Part shown: positions 42,721-51,898 of the stretch, one piece after another
Position numbering within the stretch: the first letter of the stretch is position 1
Layout: every line of letters begins with the position of its first letter
Assembly: GCA_018268595.1 (NCBI GenBank)
Contig: JAFDWH010000017.1
Coordinates: 62,001 to 126,000 of the forward strand
Origin: Actinomycetota bacterium
GTDB lineage: Bacteria > Actinomycetota > Thermoleophilia > Solirubrobacterales > Solirubrobacteraceae
Length of the DNA: 64,000 nt
Reading direction: 5' to 3'
Notes under the pieces: generated by a model
What the model saw: only the letters and a program-made list of their open reading frames with translations
Told to the model about the DNA's origin: nothing
The model's database searches: none
Made by a program: the position numbers and the translations under genes

Positions 42721-43891
42721 GGCGCAGCAGACGCAGGCTGAGATGGAGCGCGAGCCGGTCCTCGCCGCTCTTGAACGTGACTCCCGCGATGCGCTCTGCC
42801 TTCTCGAGTCGCGCGTAGACGCTCGTCCGGTGCAGCGAGAGCTGCGATGACGTGGCCTTGATGTCGCCGCCGAGCTCGAGGTAGCGCTCGACCGTGCGCA
42901 GCAGCTCCGGGTCGCCGGTCAGCTCGCGGAACGAGGTCGGGATCTCGGCGAGGACGTCGTCGTCGGTCGAGAGGAGCGAGAGCATGCGGTTGACCCCGAG
43001 GTCGCACCATCCGACCGGACGCGGGAGCCGCGGTAGGCGGTCGGCGACGCGCAGGGCACGCAACGCCTGTTCGTGACTCGTGCTCGCGTCGACAAGGCGG
43101 GCGACCTCCGCGCCGAAGCCGGCGTCGACGCTGGTGAGCGCTCCGCCGTCCTCGTCGGCGACGCTCGTCGCCGCGCGGTGTGCGAACTCGCGGACGCTGC
43201 CGCCGAGGCGAGCGGGATGGACGAGCAGGACGGCCCAGTCGGCTCGCGCGAACTCGACGGACGATCCGGGCGGCAGCGTGCGGCGAGCACGGGCGAGGCC
43301 CCGCCTGACGGAGATCTCGATCTGCTCGAGCTGCTCCACGGGGGCCTCCCAGCACAGCACGATCGCCGCGACCGGGAGCGTCGTGAGCAGGCCCTCGCGC
43401 ACGAGCTGCTCGGACGCGCGCTCGCACGCGTCCGCTTCGCCGAAGAGCAGGTCGTGGACGAGCGTCCGCTCGTGGGCGTGCTCGACCTCGTGCAGCAGCC
43501 GCTCGCGGTAGAGGATCGCCGCCGCGATCGTGCCGGCGCTCTCGTAGACCTCGACGTCGCCGTCCGCGATCGTGCCATCGATGTCGAGGACGCTCAAGTA
43601 GCCGAGCATGAGGGCCTTGCAGCGCAGCGGAACGAACAGACGTGCGCTGAACCCGAGCTCCGGATTGTTTGGCACGAGCGTGGACCCCGCCGCACGTTCG
43701 ACGCCTCGCGCTCGCGTCCAGTCGACGAGTTCGTCGGACACGCGCCGCGCGAGGATGGACCGCTCGCGCGCCTCGTCCGTGCCGGTCGCGTGCGAGCTGT
43801 GAACGAGCAGGCGGCCATGACGATCGTCGATGGTGACGGGGCGCCCGAGCCGATCGAAGAGATCGTCGGCGACTTCCTGCAGGTCTTGCAT
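42677..43891 (-). CDS. PucR/CdaR-family transcriptional regulator
   Basis: The 404-residue protein has an N-terminal GAF-like sensory part (residues 1-135, with the segment GRLLVHSSHATGTDEARERS), a GGDEF-like middle (CdaR type) and the C-terminal PucR helix-turn-helix with TVERYLELGGDIKATSSQLS and LHRTSVYARLEKAERIAGV. Members regulate catabolism of purines, amino acids and aromatic compounds and are usually induced by a pathway ligand. It sits beside the operon it most likely controls and diverges from the response-regulator gene. Confidence 0.88.
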   Translation of the reverse strand: MQDLQEVADDLFDRLGRPVTIDDRHGRLLVHSSHATGTDEARERSILARRVSDELVDWTRARGVERAAGSTLVPNNPELGFSARLFVPLRCKALMLGYLSVLDIDGTIADGDVEVYESAGTIAAAILYRERLLHEVEHAHERTLVHDLLFGEADACERASEQLVREGLLTTLPVAAIVLCWEAPVEQLEQIEISVRRGLARARRTLPPGSSVEFARADWAVLLVHPARLGGSVREFAHRAATSVADEDGGALTSVDAGFGAEVARLVDASTSHEQALRALRVADRLPRLPRPVGWCDLGVNRMLSLLSTDDDVLAEIPTSFRELTGDPELLRTVERYLELGGDIKATSSQLSLHRTSVYARLEKAERIAGVTFKSGEDRLALHLSLRLLRLSGGVEGPASGPAG

Positions 43892-43943
43892 CGCGGACGA
43901 GTATAGGCCGACACCGTGAGGTTCCGACCTCGCATTTCGTGCG

Positions 43944-43954
43944 ACGAATGTCGG
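43944..43954. promoter_or_regulatory. ACGAATGTCGG element before the response regulator
   Basis: This 11-base element lies 49 bases before the likely response-regulator start and is matched in 10 of 11 positions at 45437-45447, in front of the hydantoinase operon. Both copies follow a CATTTC by a few bases. A shared regulator, such as the adjacent NarL-type protein, is possible. Confidence 0.35.
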
Positions 43955-43992
43955 AAGAAAGTAGGGCGTCTCACGTCTATCTTCGCATCACG

Positions 43993-44697
43993 ATGGATCG
44001 CATGGACCTGCAGGGGGCGGCGGACGGGGCGACACGCGTCCTCGTCGTCGACGACCACCCACTCGCCCGGCAGGGGCTTCGCCGGCTGCTCGATCATGCC
44101 CCGCGCCGATTCGCGGTGGCGGAAGCGGGCGATGGGGAGACCGCGCTGCGGCAGTTGCGCCGGCTCGCGCCGGATCTCGTCATCCTCGACCTGCACCTGC
44201 CGACCCCTCGCGGCACGAGCGCGCTGTGTCGTGAGATCACGTCGGTCAGCCCGACGACGCGAATCCTGATCTGCACGGCCTTCGAGGACGACGACCTGAT
44301 CTGCGAGTGCCTGGCCGAGGGCGCGCGGGGCTGCGTCCTCAAGGATGCGGAGACCTCCGACATCGCCACCGCGCTCGCGCGCGTCGAGGCAGGCGAGACG
44401 GTGATCGCGCCGCGGATCGCGGGACGGCTGGCGCTGCGCCTGACGGAGGAGCTGCGCGACGGCGACGGCGGCCGCCTGACGCGGCGGGAGCGCTCCGTGC
44501 TCGCGCTGCTGGGCGACGGACTGTCGAACCGCCAGATCGCAGACCGGCTGTTCCTCTCCGAGCACACGATCAAGGGCTATGTCACCAGCCTGCTGCGCAA
44601 GCTCGGAGCGAGATCCCGTCTCGAAGCTGTCGCCCTCGCCACGCGCGCCGGCCTGCTGAGACCGTCCGACGGTCGCCGCTCGCCGAGGGGATCGTGA
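43993..44697 (+). CDS. NarL/FixJ-type response regulator
   Basis: The 234-residue protein has a receiver domain with VLVVDDHPLARQGLRRLL (acidic pocket), the phosphoacceptor aspartate in LVILDLHLPTPRG and the VLKDAE lysine, followed by a LuxR/NarL helix-turn-helix (LTRRERSVLALL, NRQIADRLFLSEHTIKGYV). The start at 43993 gives the usual N terminus. It is followed one base later by a histidine kinase gene, making a two-component pair near the start of the hydantoinase operon. Confidence 0.9.
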   Translation: MDRMDLQGAADGATRVLVVDDHPLARQGLRRLLDHAPRRFAVAEAGDGETALRQLRRLAPDLVILDLHLPTPRGTSALCREITSVSPTTRILICTAFEDDDLICECLAEGARGCVLKDAETSDIATALARVEAGETVIAPRIAGRLALRLTEELRDGDGGRLTRRERSVLALLGDGLSNRQIADRLFLSEHTIKGYVTSLLRKLGARSRLEAVALATRAGLLRPSDGRRSPRGS

Positions 44698-44698
44698 C

Positions 44699-45412
44699 AT
44701 GGCGTTTGCGGCGCAGATGGCCGACGCGGCCCATGCGGCCGAGGAGCCCGGCTCCGAGCTGGTGCGGATCCGCGAGCGTCAGCGGCTCGGCATGGAGCTC
44801 CACGAGACCGTGGCGCAGACGCTGTTCGCCATCGGCGCCGAGGCGCATGCCGCACTCGACGGCGACGATGTGGCCGCCTACCAACGCGCGATGCGGTCGA
44901 TCAGGGCCCTGGCGGGCGACGGGCGGCGCGATCTCCACGCCACGCTCGCTCGCCTGAACCGCGTTCCGCCGTCGCTGTCGCTCCCGGCGTTGCTCGACGA
45001 AGAGGTCCGTGCGTTCCGGGCCGCGACCGGGATCGAGGCGAGGTTCGCCTGCTCCGGCGACCCGGAGCCGCTCGGCGACTTTCGCGAGCGGCTGCTGCTG
45101 GACACGCTCGTCGAGGCGCTCCGCAACGTCCGCAAGCATGTGATCGATCGCGGCGGGAGACCGACCTTGGTCGCGGCAAGCCTGCGCTACCGAGACGCGT
45201 TCGTGGACTTGAGCGTGCAGAACGATGGCGTCGAGCGCATGCCGCCCGGCGGCGGGCGCGCGGGTGGCCGCGGCTGCCTCGACCTGTTGGCGGAGCGCGC
45301 AGGTCAGCTGCGGGGCGAGCTCGAGGTGCAGCTTGCCGCGGAGTCGGGCTCCACGGTGCGGGTTCGCCTCCCCCGGTGGGGCAGCCGTCGCGTCCGACGC
45401 ACGACGTTGTGA
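44699..45412 (+). CDS. Soluble NarL-partner histidine kinase
   Basis: The 237-residue protein is a minimal HisKA_3-type kinase: QRLGMELHETVAQTLFAIG with phosphoacceptor His35, and an ATPase domain with LVEALRNVRKHVIDRGG (N box) and a GGGRAGGRGCLDLL lid. It has no membrane segments and no sensory domain, so the input must come from a partner or from a soluble cue. It begins one base after the regulator gene and should phosphorylate it. Confidence 0.85.
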   Translation: MAFAAQMADAAHAAEEPGSELVRIRERQRLGMELHETVAQTLFAIGAEAHAALDGDDVAAYQRAMRSIRALAGDGRRDLHATLARLNRVPPSLSLPALLDEEVRAFRAATGIEARFACSGDPEPLGDFRERLLLDTLVEALRNVRKHVIDRGGRPTLVAASLRYRDAFVDLSVQNDGVERMPPGGGRAGGRGCLDLLAERAGQLRGELEVQLAAESGSTVRVRLPRWGSRRVRRTTL

Positions 45413-45436
45413 GGCTGATCGCCGCCGCCATTTCCT

Positions 45437-45447
45437 ACGAATGTTGG
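45437..45447. promoter_or_regulatory. ACGAATGTTGG element before hydantoinase operon
   Basis: Matches the element at 43944-43954 in 10 of 11 positions. It lies about 100 bases before the ATG at 45550 and 24 bases after the kinase stop. A regulatory role is inferred from the repeat. Confidence 0.35.
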
Positions 45448-45549
45448 GCGACCTCCGCGAGGGCCCGGATCTAGTGTCTGTCGCGACTCGTGTGGCGGCG
45501 ATGGCTGCGTGACGAGCGTCCGGTCGTTGACGTTGAGGAGAGAGAAGCG

Positions 45550-47592
45550 ATGGCGACGCGTATCGGTGTGGACGTCGGTGGGACGTTCACCGACTTGGTG
45601 TTCTTCGATGAGGCCACTGGTGAGACGCGTGTGGCCAAGGGCGCCACGACGCCGGGTCGCCAGGCTGCCGGAGTCATGGATGTCGTAGGCAGCACCGTGA
45701 CGGGCGACGAGCTGGCCCGGACCGCGTACTTCCTGCACGCCACGACGGTCGGGATCAACGCGCTGCTGGAGCGCAGAGGCGCACGCGTCGGACTGCTCGC
45801 GACCGCCGGGTTTCGCGATGTGCTGGAACTGCGTCGCGGCACGCGCGGCGACGCGATGTACGACCTGCACTATCAGCCGCAGCCTGCACTGGTTCCACGC
45901 CGTCTGCGCCTCGGCGTGGGCGAGCGGATCTTGGCTGACGGAACGGTCGAGCGGCCCCTCGACGAGGACGACGTCGCGCGGGCGTTGGAGCTGTTCGCGG
46001 CCGAGGGCGTCGAAGCGATCGCGGTGTGCTTCCTGCATGCCTACGCGTTCCCCGCCCACGAGCTGGAGGCCGAGCGCGTGCTGCGGCGGCTGGGGTTCGA
46101 GGGCACGATCACGTTGTCGCATCGGCTGTCGCGCGAGGTGCGCGAGTTCGAGCGTACGGCGACGAGCGTGGTGGACGCCTACGTGCGTCCGGCGGTCTCT
46201 TCCTATCTGGACCGGCTCGGTGACGGGCTGCGTGACAGTGGGTTCGGCGGCGAGGGGCTGATCACGCGATCCGGCGGCGGGTCGATCACGTTCGCCGAGG
46301 CGCAGGCACGGCCGTTCGAGACCGTGATGTCGGGTCCGGTCGCCGGTGCGGTGGGAGCCGGCGCCCTGGCGCGCGCGCTCGGTCTGTCACGCGCGATCAC
46401 CGCGGACGTCGGCGGGACGAGCTTCGACACATGCCTGCTGGTGGACGGGTGGCCGCTGGTGAAGTACGAGGGCGAGGTCGGCGACCTGCCGCTGCAGACG
46501 ACGTGGGTCGATGTGCGATCGATCGGCTCCGGCGGCGGGTCGGTCGTGTACGTGGACGAGAGCGCGATGTTGCGCGTGGGGCCGCAGAGCTCCGGCGCGG
46601 TCCCCGGACCGGTTTGCTACGGCCGAGGTGGCACTCAGCCCACGACCACCGACGCCGCAGCCGTCCTGGGGATGCTGGCCTTCGGCGAGCTGGCAGGCGG
46701 CTTGCGGCTCGACATCCCGGCGGCCGAGCGAGCGATCGACGGGATCGGCGACGCGCTGGGCCTCGATCGCGACGACGTCGCGAGCGGGGTGATTGCGATC
46801 GCCGCGGCGGCGATGGCGGGCGCGGTGCGGTCGGTGTCGCTCGAGCAGGGCGAGGACCCACGCGACGCGGCACTGATCGCCTACGGCGGTGCGGGCCCGA
46901 TGCTGGCCACGGTGATCGCGCGGGAGCTCGACATCGCTTCGATCGTCGTTCCGAAGCATGCTGGCAACTTCTCGGCGGCGAGCCTGCTCGGCCAGGACAT
47001 CACCCGTGCCGCGTCGGTGTCGATGATCCGGCCGCTGGACGCCGACGCCATCGCGGCAGCTTGCGACGGCGTGGGCCATCTGCGTCGTGACCTGGAAGAG
47101 CGTTCGGAGGGCAATCGGGTCGCGGCCGGAGCGCGGACGCTGGAGCCCGCGTTGGAGCTCCGCTACCTGGGCCAGTACTACACCCTGACGGTGCCCTGGC
47201 CCGAGCCGTCTCCCGGCGACGATCCGGCCCTGCTGGCGCAGGCGTTCTCGTCTCAGTACCAGAAGGTCTTCGGCCACACGCTCGAGGCACCGGTCGAGCT
47301 CGTCGCCGTGCGGCTCACGTCGCGCGAGCCGCTGCCGGAGCGCGACGCGTCGACCGACCGGGACGCCGGCGGCGAGGCTGCGCCGGACCGCGTGCATCAG
47401 GCCTACTCCTTCGAGCTCGGTGAGCGCGTCGAGTTCGTCGTGCGCGACCGCGCCGCGTTGATCGGCCAGCCGGGCGACGGGCCGATGATCGTCCTCGAGC
47501 CGACAACCACGACCTACGTCGATGCGGGCTGGTCCGTTCGTGTCGATCCCAGCGGGGCGCTCCTTGTCGCCCGGAAGGAGGAAGGGCGATGA
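45550..47592 (+). CDS. hyuA: Hydantoinase/oxoprolinase subunit A
   Basis: The 680-residue protein is the A subunit of ATP-dependent hydantoinases and oxoprolinases. It opens with TRIGVDVGGTFTDLVFFDE, an actin-like ATP-binding motif, and contains DVGGTSFDTCLLV, RSIGSGGGSVVYVDES and AYGGAGPMLATVIAREL. These enzymes open cyclic amides such as hydantoins, 5-oxoproline or N-methylhydantoin using ATP. The start follows TTGAGGAGAG. The B subunit overlaps by four bases, and an ABC importer gene follows. Confidence 0.93.
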   Translation: MATRIGVDVGGTFTDLVFFDEATGETRVAKGATTPGRQAAGVMDVVGSTVTGDELARTAYFLHATTVGINALLERRGARVGLLATAGFRDVLELRRGTRGDAMYDLHYQPQPALVPRRLRLGVGERILADGTVERPLDEDDVARALELFAAEGVEAIAVCFLHAYAFPAHELEAERVLRRLGFEGTITLSHRLSREVREFERTATSVVDAYVRPAVSSYLDRLGDGLRDSGFGGEGLITRSGGGSITFAEAQARPFETVMSGPVAGAVGAGALARALGLSRAITADVGGTSFDTCLLVDGWPLVKYEGEVGDLPLQTTWVDVRSIGSGGGSVVYVDESAMLRVGPQSSGAVPGPVCYGRGGTQPTTTDAAAVLGMLAFGELAGGLRLDIPAAERAIDGIGDALGLDRDDVASGVIAIAAAAMAGAVRSVSLEQGEDPRDAALIAYGGAGPMLATVIARELDIASIVVPKHAGNFSAASLLGQDITRAASVSMIRPLDADAIAAACDGVGHLRRDLEERSEGNRVAAGARTLEPALELRYLGQYYTLTVPWPEPSPGDDPALLAQAFSSQYQKVFGHTLEAPVELVAVRLTSREPLPERDASTDRDAGGEAAPDRVHQAYSFELGERVEFVVRDRAALIGQPGDGPMIVLEPTTTTYVDAGWSVRVDPSGALLVARKEEGR

Positions 47593-49301
47593 GCACCGCC
47601 GACCTCTCGGCCGCCGAGCGCGGTTCGTCGATGGTGGCTGACCCCGCCACGACCGAGGTGATTCGCTACGGCCTCGAGGCTGCGGCCGACCAGATGCGCG
47701 TCAACCTCTGCCGCACCGCGTTCTCGCCGGTCATCTACGACGCGCAGGACTTCGCGGCGGCCCTGTACGACGCCGATGTCCGACTGCTCGCGCAGGCGCG
47801 CTCGATGCCGGGCTTCCTGGGCACGATGGGCTACTGCATCGAGGCGCTGGTGGAGCGGGTCGGTGGTCCGGAGGCGCTGCGTGAGGGTGATGTCGTCTTC
47901 TCGACGTATGGCTATGACATCGGTTCGCATCAGCAGGACGCGGTCGTGGTGGTGCCGGGGTTCTTCGAGGGCGATCTGGTCGGCTATGCGGTGATCAAGG
48001 CGCACCATCTCGACATCGGCGCCAAGGACCCCTACTGCACCGATACGACCGACATCTTTCAGGAGGGGACGATCTTTCCTGGGGTGCGGATCTACTCGGC
48101 GGGGGTGCGCAACGAGGACCTGTATCGGACGATCCTGGCCAACTCGCGCGCGCCTCACGCGCTCGCGGGCGACCTCGACGCGCAGATCGGCGCCGCCCAG
48201 GTCGGCCTGCGCGAGCTCAACCGCCTGCTGGAGCGCTTCGGCCGCACGCGCTTCGAGGCGGCGGTGGAGCGGATCCTCGACCACGGCGAGCGCGTCATGC
48301 GCGACTTTCTCCGCACCGTTCCCGACGGCCGCTACCGCGCCGAAGGGGCGATGGACGACAACGCGGTCGATCCGGGCATCCCGGTGCCGCTCGACGTCGA
48401 CATCGAGGTGCGCGGCGACGAGATCTCGATCGACCTCACCGGGAGCGCCGACCAGCAGCGCGGACCGGTCAACTCGCCGCGCGCGATGACCGTCTCGCAG
48501 ACACGCGTCGCGATCGTCTCGCTCGTCGGCAGAGGAGGATCGGTCAACGAGGGGTGGTTCCGCCCGATCGACATCAAGACCCGGCCGGGCTCGGTCCTCG
48601 AGCCGACCCCGCCCGCACCGATCTTCCTGTACGGCTGGGCCGGGTCCTTCGCGATGGCGCTCGTGCATCGCGCCCTCGCCGACGCCGTCCCGGACGCGGT
48701 CCCCGCCGACAACGGCGGCCACGGCGGATTCGCGACCTGGGGCGTCGACGGCGACAGAGGCTTCTGGATGGTCTGGATGGCTCACGCCGTCGGGATGGGC
48801 GCGAGCGCACGCGGCGACATGACCACGCCGCTGCTGTCGATGCCCGTGTCGGGGCTCAAGACCAATCCGGTCGAGGTGTCGGAGCTCGGCTCCCACGTGG
48901 TCGTGGAGCGGCTCGAGCTCGCGGTCGACTCCGGCGGTGCCGGGCGCTTCCGCGGAGGGCTCGGCGTAGAGGGCACGTATCGCGCACGCGACGCTCAGCT
49001 GCTGATCGGCTTGCTGGACCGCACGCAGCTGCCCCCGTGGGGCCTGCACGGCGGCCAGGATGCACGCCCCAACGGGGCGCTGCTGCGGCTGCCCGACGGC
49101 ACCGAGCGCGAGATCGTCAAGGTGACCTCGCTGCCGCTGGAGCCCGGGACGATCCTCGAGTACCGGACCGGTGGTGGCGGCGGCTACGGCCCGCCGAGCG
49201 AGCGCGACCCCGAAGCTGTGCGGGCCGACCTGCGCGACGGATACATCACCGAGCAGGCCGCGCGGCGCGACTACCCGCACGCGTTCTCCGAACCTCGCTA
49301 G
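47589..49301 (+). CDS. hyuB: Hydantoinase/oxoprolinase subunit B
   Basis: The 570-residue protein is the partner of subunit A. It has EVIRYGLEAAADQMRVNLCRTAFSPVIYDAQDF near the N terminus, KAHHLDIGAKDP, DLTGSADQQRGPVNSP and the glycine-rich end YRTGGGGGYGPPSERDP followed by VRADLRDGYIT, all family hallmarks. The A and B genes overlap in ATGA. Which cyclic substrate is opened cannot be deduced; the closely linked importer and dipeptidase suggest a product that is an amino-acid amide or dipeptide-like compound. Confidence 0.93.
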   Translation: MSTADLSAAERGSSMVADPATTEVIRYGLEAAADQMRVNLCRTAFSPVIYDAQDFAAALYDADVRLLAQARSMPGFLGTMGYCIEALVERVGGPEALREGDVVFSTYGYDIGSHQQDAVVVVPGFFEGDLVGYAVIKAHHLDIGAKDPYCTDTTDIFQEGTIFPGVRIYSAGVRNEDLYRTILANSRAPHALAGDLDAQIGAAQVGLRELNRLLERFGRTRFEAAVERILDHGERVMRDFLRTVPDGRYRAEGAMDDNAVDPGIPVPLDVDIEVRGDEISIDLTGSADQQRGPVNSPRAMTVSQTRVAIVSLVGRGGSVNEGWFRPIDIKTRPGSVLEPTPPAPIFLYGWAGSFAMALVHRALADAVPDAVPADNGGHGGFATWGVDGDRGFWMVWMAHAVGMGASARGDMTTPLLSMPVSGLKTNPVEVSELGSHVVVERLELAVDSGGAGRFRGGLGVEGTYRARDAQLLIGLLDRTQLPPWGLHGGQDARPNGALLRLPDGTEREIVKVTSLPLEPGTILEYRTGGGGGYGPPSERDPEAVRADLRDGYITEQAARRDYPHAFSEPR

Positions 49302-49314
49302 CCGGGGACGCGGA

Positions 49315-50880
49315 ATGCGGACGCTCACCACATCGCCCCGGGCCCGGCACGCGGCTGAGGAAGGCGCACCGTCCGGGGCGGCCGTCGCACTGGAGAACGT
49401 CGGCAAGACGTTCGGCGCCGTGCGTGCACTGCATCAGGTCTCCGTTCGGGTCGAGCCCGGCACGATCCACGCGCTCGTCGGCGAGAACGGCGCGGGCAAG
49501 TCGACCCTCGGGAAGATCATCGCCGGGGTCCATGCGCCGGACGCGGGCCAGGTGATCGTCGACGGCCGGCGCCGACGCTACGGATCGCCGCACGACGCGC
49601 TGCGGGACGGCGTGACGATCGTCGCCCAGGAGCTGGCCCTGATGCCGCGCCGGTCCGTCGCCGAGAACGTGGTGCTGGGCGACTTTCCGAGCCGGCTGGG
49701 GTGCCTGGATCGTCACGCGTTGCGCAGGCGCTACGACGCGCTGGTCGAGCAGGCCGGGTTCGTGCTGCCAGCCGATGCGCTGGTCGGCGATCTGCGGCTG
49801 GCCGACCAGCAGAAGGTGGAGATCCTGCGCGCGCTGGCCCGGGGAGCACGGCTGATCGTGATGGATGAGCCGACTGCGGCGCTGGCCCAGGAGGAGACCG
49901 AGCAGCTGCTCGCGATCGTCCGCGCGCTTCGCGACCAAGGCACGACGATCGTGTACGTGTCGCACTTCCTCACGGAGGTCCTGGCCGTGGCCGACACCGT
50001 CACGGTGCTGCGCGACGGCCGTCTGATCGCCACCGCGCCGGCGCGCGAGGAGACGGAGGCGGGCTTGATCGCCAAGATGATCGGGCGATCGCTCGACGCG
50101 GCGTTCCCGCCGCGGCCCGCGGTCCCCGACAAGGCGCCCGCGGTGCTGCGTGTGCGCGGGCTCAGCGCCGGCAACGCGATCCACGACGTGTCATTCGAGG
50201 TGCGTGCCGGTGAGGTGCTCGGCTTTGCCGGCCTCGTCGGCAGCGGGCGGTCGGAGGTCGCGCTCGCCATCTCCGGGGCGCTGCGGCCCGAGGCGGGCAG
50301 CGTCGAGCTCGACGGGAGGCCGATCGCGCCGCGCTCGCCCGGTGGCGCGACGCGCCTGGGGATCGCGTTGCTGCCGGAGTCGCGCAAGACGCAGGGGCTG
50401 ATCCTCGGTCGCTCGATCGCCGAGAACGTGGCGTTGCCGCACCTGCGGCATGTCTCGCGGTTCGGCGTCGTCAGCCGTCGCCGGGAGCGGCGGGTGACCT
50501 CGGAGGTCGCGACGCGTCTGGACGTGCGCGCACCCAGCGTCGCCACGCCGGTCGGCGCGCTCTCGGGTGGGAATCAGCAGAAGGTGCTCTTCGCGAAGGC
50601 GCTGCTGCGGCCACCGCGGGTGCTCATCGCCGACGAGCCCACGCGCGGCGTGGACATCGCGGCCAAGCGCGCGATCTACGACCTGATCGTCGGCTTGGCG
50701 CGAGACGGCATGGCCGTCGTGCTGATCTCGTCGGAGCTGGAGGAGGTGCTCGCGCTCGCCCATCGCGTGTGCGTGATGCGGGCCGGGCGGATCGTCTCCA
50801 CGCTCGACGGCGGCGACGTGAGCGAGCAAGCGGTGATGGTGGCCGCGTTCGGGTCGGACGAGGCAGGAGGCGGGCGATGA
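49315..50880 (+). CDS. ABC importer ATPase, RbsA-type (system 1)
   Basis: The 521-residue protein has two fused nucleotide-binding domains. The first has Walker A GENGAGKS (about residue 60), LRLADQQKVEIL as signature and Walker B RLIVMDEPT; the second has a degenerate Walker A (GLVGSGRSE), the LSGGNQQKV signature and VLIADEPTRGVD. This is the standard ribose/xylose/autoinducer-type importer ATPase. It follows hyuB by 13 bases and overlaps the permease start. It is strongly similar to the ATPase at 61019-62587. Confidence 0.95.
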   Translation: MRTLTTSPRARHAAEEGAPSGAAVALENVGKTFGAVRALHQVSVRVEPGTIHALVGENGAGKSTLGKIIAGVHAPDAGQVIVDGRRRRYGSPHDALRDGVTIVAQELALMPRRSVAENVVLGDFPSRLGCLDRHALRRRYDALVEQAGFVLPADALVGDLRLADQQKVEILRALARGARLIVMDEPTAALAQEETEQLLAIVRALRDQGTTIVYVSHFLTEVLAVADTVTVLRDGRLIATAPAREETEAGLIAKMIGRSLDAAFPPRPAVPDKAPAVLRVRGLSAGNAIHDVSFEVRAGEVLGFAGLVGSGRSEVALAISGALRPEAGSVELDGRPIAPRSPGGATRLGIALLPESRKTQGLILGRSIAENVALPHLRHVSRFGVVSRRRERRVTSEVATRLDVRAPSVATPVGALSGGNQQKVLFAKALLRPPRVLIADEPTRGVDIAAKRAIYDLIVGLARDGMAVVLISSELEEVLALAHRVCVMRAGRIVSTLDGGDVSEQAVMVAAFGSDEAGGGR

Positions 50881-51866
50881 GCGTTCCCGATACCGCGACC
50901 CCGATCGCCGCCGCCGGCCGATCGCGGACTTCGCTGCGGCTCGCGGCATTGCGCGACTACGGCATCGTCGCGAGCTTCCTGGCGTTGCTCCTGGTGCTGT
51001 CGGTCTCGAGCGACGCGTTCCTGACGACGACGAACCTGCTCAACATCCTCGACCAGTGGTCGCCGACGCTGATCATGGCCGCATCGAGCACGATCGTGTT
51101 CGTCGCAGGCGGGTTCGACCTGTCGATTGGTTCGATCTTCGGCCTCGCCGGGGTCATCGCGGCGCTCCTGGCCGACAAGGTCGGCGTCGTCCCGGCGATG
51201 CTGCTCGGCCTCGGCGCTGGCGCGACGTGCGGGCTGATCAACGGACTCCTGGCGACGTATGGGCGGATCAACCCCTTCATCACGACGCTGGCGACGATGA
51301 TGATGATCCTGGGCATCGGCTTCGTCTTGACGGGCGGCAATCTGATCTCGGTCACCGAACCGGGGTTCACCGAGCTCGGCACCGGCTCCTTCCTCGGTCT
51401 CGACTACACGATCTGGGTGGCGGCGCTGTTCGTCGGCGGCTGCGGCTTCCTCCTCTCGCGCACCTTGTACGGCCGTTACGCGTTCGCTGTCGGCGGCAAC
51501 CCCGAGGCCGCCTGGCTGTCGGGCGTGAGGGTGAATCGCGTGCGCGTGATCGCGTTCGTGCTGAGCGGCACGTCGGCCGCGCTCGCCGGCCTGCTCGCCG
51601 CCTCTCGCGTCTCGACCGGTCAGGCCGACGCCGGCGGCCTGAACCTTGCGCTCGACGCCGTCACCGGCGTCGTGCTCGGCGGTGTGAGCATCGCCGGAGG
51701 GGAGGGCGCGATCTGGCGCACCGGGCTCGGTGTGCTGCTCCTCGCCTTGATCGGCAACGGCTTCAACTTGCTGGGCATCGACGCGACGTATCAACGCATC
51801 GTCCAGGGCGCCATCATCCTCGCCGCCGTCGGCGTGGATGCGTGGGCCAGGACCGCCCGACCCTAG
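50877..51866 (+). CDS. ABC importer permease, RbsC-type (system 1)
   Basis: The 329-residue membrane protein has about eight to ten helices and the RbsC hallmarks GGFDLSIGSIFGLAGV, NGLLATYGRINPFITTLATMMM and the cytoplasmic loop YAFAVGGNPEAAWLSGVRVNRV. It makes the transport channel with the upstream ATPase, whose stop overlaps its start. Its closest relative in the window is the permease at 62584-63576. Confidence 0.95.
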   Translation: MSVPDTATPIAAAGRSRTSLRLAALRDYGIVASFLALLLVLSVSSDAFLTTTNLLNILDQWSPTLIMAASSTIVFVAGGFDLSIGSIFGLAGVIAALLADKVGVVPAMLLGLGAGATCGLINGLLATYGRINPFITTLATMMMILGIGFVLTGGNLISVTEPGFTELGTGSFLGLDYTIWVAALFVGGCGFLLSRTLYGRYAFAVGGNPEAAWLSGVRVNRVRVIAFVLSGTSAALAGLLAASRVSTGQADAGGLNLALDAVTGVVLGGVSIAGGEGAIWRTGLGVLLLALIGNGFNLLGIDATYQRIVQGAIILAAVGVDAWARTARP

Positions 51867-51898
51867 AGCCTCTCGGTTTCTCGGAAGGAGACCACACC

